A stretch of 64,000 nucleotides of DNA from Hyperoodon ampullatus (taxonomy: Eukaryota; Chordata; Mammalia; Artiodactyla; Ziphiidae). Location: assembly GCA_949752795.1 (NCBI GenBank), contig OX457070.1, positions 40,385,685-40,449,684 on the forward strand, read 5' to 3'. The notes below the pieces were generated by a model. That model did not search any database, was not told where the DNA came from, and saw nothing but the letters and a program-made list of their open reading frames with translations. Position 1 is the stretch's first letter, and every line of letters starts with the position of its first letter. The translations under genes were made by a program, and so were the position numbers. Below are positions 57,485 to 64,000 of the stretch, one piece after another.

Positions 57485-59560
57485 TAAACAAATTGGTACA
57501 TCATTCCGATAGTGCATTAAAGAAGAAGGTCTTTCAGGTGTGATGCATTTCAAAGAGGTTTATCATAGACAGGACAATTAATCAATGTCATCACCTTCTG
57601 TTCAGTGGTACTCATAAACCATGCCAGAAAGACCCAAGTATCCTATTGTAAAAGATTTGCAGGTAAGAGAACTCTGTAGCATCCCATGATAACATTTCTC
57701 ATGATTATAATGAGTGTTTATTTGGGGTGTCTAATTACTAGGATAATTAATTTTATATTCCCCATCACTGTATATGTGTTATCCTAGTTTGAGTGTATAA
57801 CATGTGCTGAGCACTCTAGGCTCTGAGGTATGGGAAGCAAGATGAAATTATCCACAATGGTTTTAAAAGTCAATTGTTACTCTTTATCTGTGGCAGAATA
57901 ATAATAATTGTCACCACTTAAGTAGTGCCTTTCATCCTCATACCTCAAGACACTCCAGCGTTGTTACTTCACATTATTTGAATGAATCCCTTTTGGAAGG
58001 CAGGGCAAACTGAGAGACACATAATACATGGTTAGCTATGCTAATTTTGTTTTCTTTAACAAATGCAAAATAAATAGCCTGCTAAAGAGGCAGATAGTAT
58101 CTTGAAGATAAACCCTTTCTAAAGTAGGTTATTCTAAACAGATGTGCTTTTTCTATATCAATGTCATTTTTGAAAAATTTATTCACACAGACATAAATCC
58201 TTGACGTGATTAACTAATACTGATTTTTTTTGGCTTGTATTTTATCAGAAAAACAGAAACAAGCAACTTTCTTGCACACAAAAAAATGGTTTTAATGAAC
58301 AGTGAAACTACAGATTTTAAAGCTTTGCTGCCTCCTAAATTTTATGATTAAATTTTGTGGAAAACTGTGTAAATAGAGCATAATTATTTTAAAAATAGAA
58401 GCCTTTGTTATTAGTCATCTAACTGTCATAAGTATACAAAGCAGCCTGCTGTATAGACAAAGGACTAGAAAAAAGTTACCTGCAGAGAGTTTTTGCTATT
58501 GAAAGAATAAATACTAAAACAATGGGGTGAACTTTTGGTTCACAGATGCAAATACTGAATGCTAAACCTGGCTGAGGGAAAATCACTTTAGCCTGATAAC
58601 CGGATTACTTAGAACAAAAATAGAGAAAATTAAGAACTGAAGAGCAGAAAATTAAGGTGGAATGCAATTTAAAGAGTAAGTAGATGATGTAGGCTTTCAT
58701 TTTCTCCACCCCCCACCAGTGTCCAGCTAATTAAAATTACAATCAAAATCAAAGAGTCTAAACTTGTAAATATCTTTAGCTAATGATTTTGTCTTTTTAA
58801 TCATCTTCACATTCAAAGTCTTCTTTTATTCATTTAGGTCTTTACAGTAAAATAAAATTGTTTTTCCCCTGTAAAAATCCTCCTTTTAATTTTCCTTATC
58901 TGCTTCTCTTTATATTATATATTCTTCAGTACTTTTTTCTCTGCGTCTCTTTATGCCATATTCGTTCAGCTTTTTCTTTTACTTTGAACATACCTTACAG
59001 AAGGCAAAGTTGTATAGGTATAGAGGTTATATTATGTGATTTTAGAATTTAACTGCTGATCCAAATACAACTCTTTGAGGCTGCCTCATACACAAAGGAC
59101 TAATTACTTGTTACATAATATATACCTTATAAAATTACTCTTTCAGTGGATTCAATTTTTTTTACCAGAAATATTTCTTCATTGCCTTTACCACCAGGAA
59201 TATTCTTTATATTGCCAAGCAAAATCACAGCTAAAGATACCGCCAATCTATGGAAATTTTGCTTTGTATCTGTGTTTACAAATATATTATGCTTCAAACT
59301 CTCCTGGAATAAATGTTTGGGGACCCAGGAAATGAAAAAGCACCCAAGGAGCATGAAGCCCATAATGGTGGAGCCCTTTAAGTAATCAGATTTAATGCAC
59401 ATTAATCAGGTACCACCATCCATACACATTGTTGGAGGACTTGTCCCTAAAGCTTGAGGTCAGATGTGGGCTTTAGGTTAGCATCCCATCCCTCTCTTGA
59501 TCAGGTTCTGCTCTAGCTGCTTAGGTGGCTATTTCATTTTCTGGATTGCTAGGCTGTGTG
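57485..59560. other. Mostly unique sequence with MIR traces
   Basis: A MIR-like piece lies at about 57770-58030 ('CATGTGCTGAGCACTCTAGGCTCTGAGG', 'AATAATAATTGTCACCACTTA'). The rest is AT-rich, without supported genes; both-strand frames at 59075-59402 overlap and have no family features. Confidence 0.4.
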
Positions 59561-59564
59561 TATA

Positions 59565-59735
59565 AGTTAAACTACTAAAAGTGTGGGCAGCAGCATTCCC
59601 ATATCCTGGGAGCTTGTTGAAAATACAGAATCTTAGGCAGCAAAGCAGATGTACTGAATCAGAATCTTCATCTTAGCAAGAGCCCTGGGTTATTTATGTG
59701 CACATTAAAGTTGAGAAGTACTCTTTGAGGCAGTC
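59565..59735. mobile_element. MER5-type (hAT-Charlie) relic
   Basis: 'CTGGGAGCTTGTTGAAAATACAGAATCTTAGG', 'TACTGAATCAGAATCTTCAT' and 'GTGCACATTAAAGTTGAGAAGTACTC' fit the MER5 non-autonomous hAT transposon. Ends are decayed. Confidence 0.75.
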
Positions 59736-59739
59736 GCCT

Positions 59740-60285
59740 CTAAGAACTCTAAGTCTATGACTGCTCCTTCTTTGCCCCTCTGCACTCCTTCAAGCCCCAC
59801 CCATGAGTGGTGCACATATAATGTCTAAGGTAGGAAAGGAAGGGATTGGCTTTCATGCCTTGTCAGCATAGGATCTAGCCTAGGATGTCACTGCCCATGA
59901 CCAGCCTTCATTCCTGATAAGCCGGCTAGAATGCCAGCTAGGTGGTGGTGATGGCAGGTCAACTAAGAGACAGTTTGTCACTATCAGTGCCTGCCTCCTA
60001 GATAAGAGACCAGAGTGAGCCGGTCACACACAAGACTAAACACAAGGACAATGAGGATATATACTTGGGGGTTTGGGATAGTGTACTTCTGCTTTCTACA
60101 GCCCAGGATGAATGCTCTCAGCACTTCCAGGGATCTCTGTGTTCTGCTGATAAAGAGAGGAATCTAGTACTATCTCCTCAGAACTCTCCTGCATTCATCC
60201 ATTCCATAAACATGTAGGCTGATGCTAACTGGTTTTCATCCCACCTCTCTGATAACTTATTTTCAATATCTCTTGATGGCCCTTT
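59740..60285. other. Unique sequence
   Basis: No gene, RNA or clear repeat is recognised. Confidence 0.4.
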
Positions 60286-60817
60286 TCCCTCTATCCAACC
60301 TTGAAATGTTTGAGCTCCTCAAGGCAACCTCCTCTTATCTCACATGATGTAATGTCTAGACTTCCATGCTCTGTCCATTCCAATGGCTTCAACTACCATC
60401 GATGTGCAGACTACTCCCATCTATATCTCTACCTCAGATCTTTCCTCCATGCTTTAAACCCATATATCTCATGCCCATTTTGCCCATCACTTGGATGTCT
60501 CACAGGTATCTCAATCTCAGTACATTCAACACTGAACCTACAATTCTTCATCACTAGTCAGTTCTTTATCTGTCCATGAGCCTAGTAAAAACTCAACTAT
60601 GCTTCCAGTTAAGCCCATCTTACCTCATAGCCAATTAATCAGCAAGCCTTATTGATTCTCTTTTCTGCCTTTAGAATCCTGCCATTCTTCCCATGTCCAT
60701 CACCACCACGCTGGTCCAAGCATCATCATAGCTTACCCACGTTACTTCAATAGCCTCTCAGCTGATCTTTCCCTATCTACACTAATATATGAAAAGCATG
60801 ATTTAAAAGATAGTGCT

Positions 60818-61018
60818 GGGGGCTTCCCTGGTGGCGCAGTGGTTGAGAGTCCGCCTGCCGTTGCAGGGGACACGGGTTCGTGCCCCGGTCCGGGAGGATC
60901 CCACATGCCGCGGAACGGCTGGGCCCATGAGCCATGGCTGCTGAGCCTGCGCGTCCGGAGCCTGTGCTCTGCAACGGGAGAGGCCACAGCAGTGAGGGGC
61001 CCACGTACAGCAAAAAAA
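60818..61018 (+). mobile_element. CHR SINE inserted in L2
   Basis: Intact A box (TGGTGGCGCAGTGG) and B box-like GGTTCGTGCCCC. A 13-bp perfect duplication AAAAGATAGTGCT (60805-60817 and 61019-61031) flanks it; the A tail is short. Confidence 0.95.
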
Positions 61019-61665
61019 AAAAGATAGTGCTAGGAAATCTCACTTCAGATTATCACTACAGACCGTCAATGGCCTAGTTAGAAGTTAGCAAAAGCAGTTA
61101 TGTAACAGCCTCTTAAGTGATCCCTGCCTTCACCCTTCTGTTATCAACGGCACTACAGCCACCAAAATTTTAAATGCCAAGTAATGTTACATTACTCAGG
61201 GTAATTTCTTCCCTAAAAACCAGGTTCTAATTATGTCTCATCATGTCAGACTCCTGCTTAAAATCCCACAAACTCTTCCTATTACCTTTATGATAAAATA
61301 TAAAATTCCTTGCATTGACGTTAAGGCATTCTAAGAACTGTCTCCTGCATCATACATGAGAGTCATTTTAGTCCTCTCCATACTCCTATTCTTTACATTA
61401 CAGTTTCTTGAAAGTACCATGCACCTTCCTACCTCAGACTGGTACCTCTGTACATATTGGTCTCTCCTCTTTTGCCTAATAAACTCCTATCCATCCTTCA
61501 GATCTCAGATTAATCACTTCCTATGAGACTTTATAGTTTATACTTGAAAGTAGGTCAGTTCTAGGCTGTATGCTTTCTTATCAACTTCTACTTCTCCTGT
61601 GTAATAGATATCATAATTGTATTATGCTATATCTGCCCCTCCAACTAGATGTATGCTCCATCCTG

Positions 61666-61755
61666 GCAAGGACTTTGTTGGTTCTTGTTCACTATTTTAG
61701 CTCTAGCAGTGCAAGGACTGTGTTGGTTCTTGTTCACTATTTTAGCTCTAGCAGT
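61666..61755 (+). repeat. 45-bp tandem duplication within the L2 3' end
   Basis: 61666-61710 and 61711-61755 are two adjacent 45-bp copies starting GCAAGGACT, with a single difference (T against G at the tenth base). The L2 end that surrounds them normally has this motif once. High identity suggests a local duplication much younger than the L2. Confidence 0.9.
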
Positions 61756-61804
61756 GCCTTATCCAAGTGGGTTCTCAATAAATATTTCTGAGCAAAGAAA
61801 TAAA

Positions 61805-62765
61805 GTATGGAAGGAATGAATGAGTATGCCAGGTGCTAGGGATGCAGAATCTAACAGAATGAGATTGCTTTGACCTATGTCAACCCACTAATCACCAAGG
61901 TTGATTTGACTGATGTGGTCTAATGTCATTCTTCTCCTTTAGTGCTCTATGTGAACTCTACTTAAAGCTATGGGCATCACTGGATTCTGGCATCTGGGAT
62001 AAATAGAAGTGCATGTGGCCAGGACCTGTTTGTAAGTCCATGTAATGGCAGACTCTGAGGTGGTGTAATATGGTGTAACAAGTAATATGGTTAGTACTTT
62101 ATCAAGTTAGTACATTAGATCCAATTGCCAGTATTTGCTTAGAATACTTCATGACTAACTATATCTGACTGATAAATGCCTTTTGCTCCAACTCATCACC
62201 CATGACTCAAGAAAGGTAAGGCTAGGAAATGTCCTAAGCCTACAAGAGGTGAAGTGATAAAGTCCTCAGCAGTGGTCACCTTCATCCAGCATTCTTCCCC
62301 ATGAGTGATGACCTGGGTTCAGTTAGTAGCCATTAGGCCTACCTGATCCACCAAACTAACTTAAGTCTTTTAAATTCATATTTGTCTGGATCTGGAGGTT
62401 CATCTTATAGTTAGAACAATTTCCACTTCAGCTGCAGTTTGGGGCAGTGTGGGGATAGAACTGACTTTCTCCTATCCCCACAGGGCCATAGGTCCTGCTC
62501 AGAATGGGTGCTTGTATGATTCATTCTGTTCATATATTCCTCAAATATGTTCAAGGTCTCAATATGTTATAATTTATAGGAAAATGTGATATTCATTTGT
62601 ATCATTTGTATTTCACTTGTAAATGTATATTGTTTATAAAGTATGACATTTGTATCAGATCATTTTCAGATTTCAATCTATATAGCTTATTTATTCATTA
62701 GCTTATTTCATTAGTAACTCTATGACTCTAACATGACTGAAAACTGATAAAATTAAGGTAAAATT
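61805..62765. other. Unique sequence
   Basis: No gene, RNA or repeat is recognised. Confidence 0.4.
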
Positions 62766-62769
62766 TGTA

Positions 62770-63480
62770 TATGTAATAGTTCATTCAACATATAGTTATT
62801 TGAGTTTCTATTATGTTCAAGGGACTAGTCTAAGTGCTGTAGATATCACAGAAAATAAAACAAAAAATATCCTGTTTCTTGGAGTCTATATACACTCTTG
62901 AGGGGGGGAGACAGACAATAAGCAAAATAAACAAGTTAAATTTACAGTTTTTAGAAGATAATAAGTCTAAGGGAAAAAATAAATCAGGCTAAGGGATATA
63001 GGATGTTGTGGTGGTAGGCTACAATTTTAAATAGAGTTGACCAAGAAGTCTTACTGAAAAGATGATGTTTGGGCAAAGATTTGAAAATGGGGAGAGAGGG
63101 AGAAGCCCATGTGGGAAATAAACATTCCAGGCAACAGGAATACCGGTACAAAACTCTGAGATAGGAGGATACCTGGTTGTTCAAGGAACAGCAAGTTTAA
63201 TGTGGCTGGAGCAGTGAGCAAGGAGAATAGTAGGGGATGGGATCAGAGATGAAAAGGAGGTGGCAGGAGAGATCCTATAGGGCCTTGTAAACCATGTTGA
63301 GGACTTTGGCTTTTACTTGATTGAAATGGGAAGATATTGGAGGGATTTGAGCCTTACAGTGACATGATAGGATTTCCATTTAAAAAGAATCTTAAAGGTT
63401 TCTGTGTTGGCAGTAGAGGGCCAAGGATGGGAGCAGGGATCCGTTTGGGGACTAGTTAGAGAACTATTTGTGCTAACTTC
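62770..63480 (-). mobile_element. L2 LINE 3' fragment
   Basis: A long reversed L2: 'ATTATGTTCAAGGGACTAG', 'GACAGACAATAAGCAAAATAAACAAG', 'CAAAGATTTGAAAATGGGGAG', 'ACATTCCAGGCAACAGGAATA', 'TGTGGCTGGAGCAGTGAGCA', 'GGGCCTTGTAAACCATGTTGAGGACTTTGG', 'ACATGATAGGATTTCCAT'. Orientation is clear from the order of motifs. Confidence 0.85.
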
Positions 63481-63789
63481 CTAACTAGGCTATTATATGT
63501 CTTCAGTGATAATTCTAAATGAGCTATGTTAAAGTTTTGAATTTTAAGTTTCAGTTTTCATACAGTAATGGACCTGGTGGAGATGCATTAAAAATAAATT
63601 ATACAGGCTCAACATAACTACTCTTTCCTTTCTAAAAGTGGTAGAGTTTCCTTGTGGAACCTGAGAAATGTTAAGGGCAGTTTCTTTGGCAGAGAAAAAT
63701 AGGACACTGCTGGATAACAAAGGATCTAGTTGTATTTTGCGGAGTGCAGAAAAGCTATCTGCACTTTAAAAAAATATATATGTATATAT

Positions 63790-64000
63790 TTATTTTTTTA
63801 TTTTTTGGCTGGGCCGGGTCTTAGCTGTAGCACGCGGGATCTTTCGTTGTGTGGGCTTCTCTCTAGTGTGGCGCATGGGCTCCAGAGCGCGTGGACTCAG
63901 TAGTTTTGGCATGTGGGCTCTGTAATTGCGGCACACATGTTCTCTAGTTGTGGCACGCGGGCTTAGTTGCCTGGCAGCATGTGGGATCTTAGTCCCCTGA
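63790..64000 (-). mobile_element. CHR SINE, long form, cut by the window end
   Basis: The reversed A/T-rich tail is followed by the long-form body ('GGCTGGGCCGGGTCTTAGC', 'CTTCTCTCTAGTGTGGCGC', 'GTAATTGCGGCACAC', 'GGGATCTTAGTCCCCTGA'). It is the same subtype as 24352-24762. The head lies beyond the window, so the far duplication cannot be seen. Confidence 0.85.

Larger units (their letters stand above)
60290..61800 (+). mobile_element. L2 LINE 3' region, split by a SINE
   Basis: A long old L2 on the plus strand: 'CACCACCACGCTGGTCCAAGC', 'TACTTCAATAGCCTCTCAGCTG', 'CAGACTCCTGCTTAAAATCCC', 'TACATATTGGTCTCTC' and 'TCTCAATAAATATTTCTGAG' follow the L2 order to its end. The open frames at 60301-60579 and 61570-61791 are relic frames. 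A CHR SINE (60818) and a 45-bp duplication interrupt it. Confidence 0.85.

Noticed and set aside
57137..57487. 116-codon frame
   Set aside because: It overlaps an L2 3' fragment and lacks any domain or coding periodicity that I can see.
1..64000. CRISPR array, bacterial operon or viral genome
   Set aside because: No regularly spaced direct repeats, no bacterial-type gene packing and no viral gene order were seen; the repeat content is mammalian throughout.

Overview
The window reads as non-coding mammalian nuclear DNA, most likely from a cetacean (whale or dolphin). The main evidence is fourteen tRNA-Glu-derived SINEs of the CHR type, whose head matches tRNA-Glu A and B boxes, together with mammalian L1, L2, L3/CR1, MIR, MER5 and Tigger relics. 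CHR SINEs are known from cetaceans, hippos and ruminants. I saw no Alu, B1, Bov-tA or BovB copies, which argues against primate, rodent or ruminant.

Layout. 1-5500: a dense cluster of CHR SINEs among old L1/L2/MIR/Tigger pieces. 5554-12163: a full-length L1 on the minus strand, bounded by a perfect 14-bp target-site duplication, with a CpG-rich 5' UTR, ORF1, a 1017-codon open ORF2 stretch (endonuclease and reverse transcriptase) and a decayed ORF2 tail. 12178-18670: mostly unique AT-rich sequence with an old L1 3' end and a 420-bp TA-flanked DNA transposon. 18689-24762: two young SINEs, an L1M relic, an unidentified repeat-like stretch, a Tigger element and a long-form SINE. 27021-28913: a 5'-truncated L1 split by a younger SINE. 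30154-36310: a SINE, a palindromic TA/CA repeat, MIRs, an old plus-strand L1 and an L3/CR1 relic. 36300-46480: mainly unique sequence with L1 3' scraps. 46480-50640: probable degenerate L1M/HAL1. 51000-52700: an L2 split by an LTR-like element. 54000-64000: four SINEs, L2 copies on both strands, MIR, MER5, and a 45-bp tandem duplication inside an L2 tail.

No host protein-coding exon, host RNA gene or CRISPR array could be supported. Nearly all long open frames lie in repeats; the only long one outside a repeat (159 codons, 38563-39042) has no recognisable feature. The window is best described as intergenic or intronic DNA shaped by layered retrotransposition. The most notable items are the nearly intact L1 and its L1 RNA/DNA structure signals, the 90-bp AT-rich palindrome at 31511-31602, several SINEs with long perfect duplications that may be recent, and nested insertions that give a local relative chronology. 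I did not find a new biological system.
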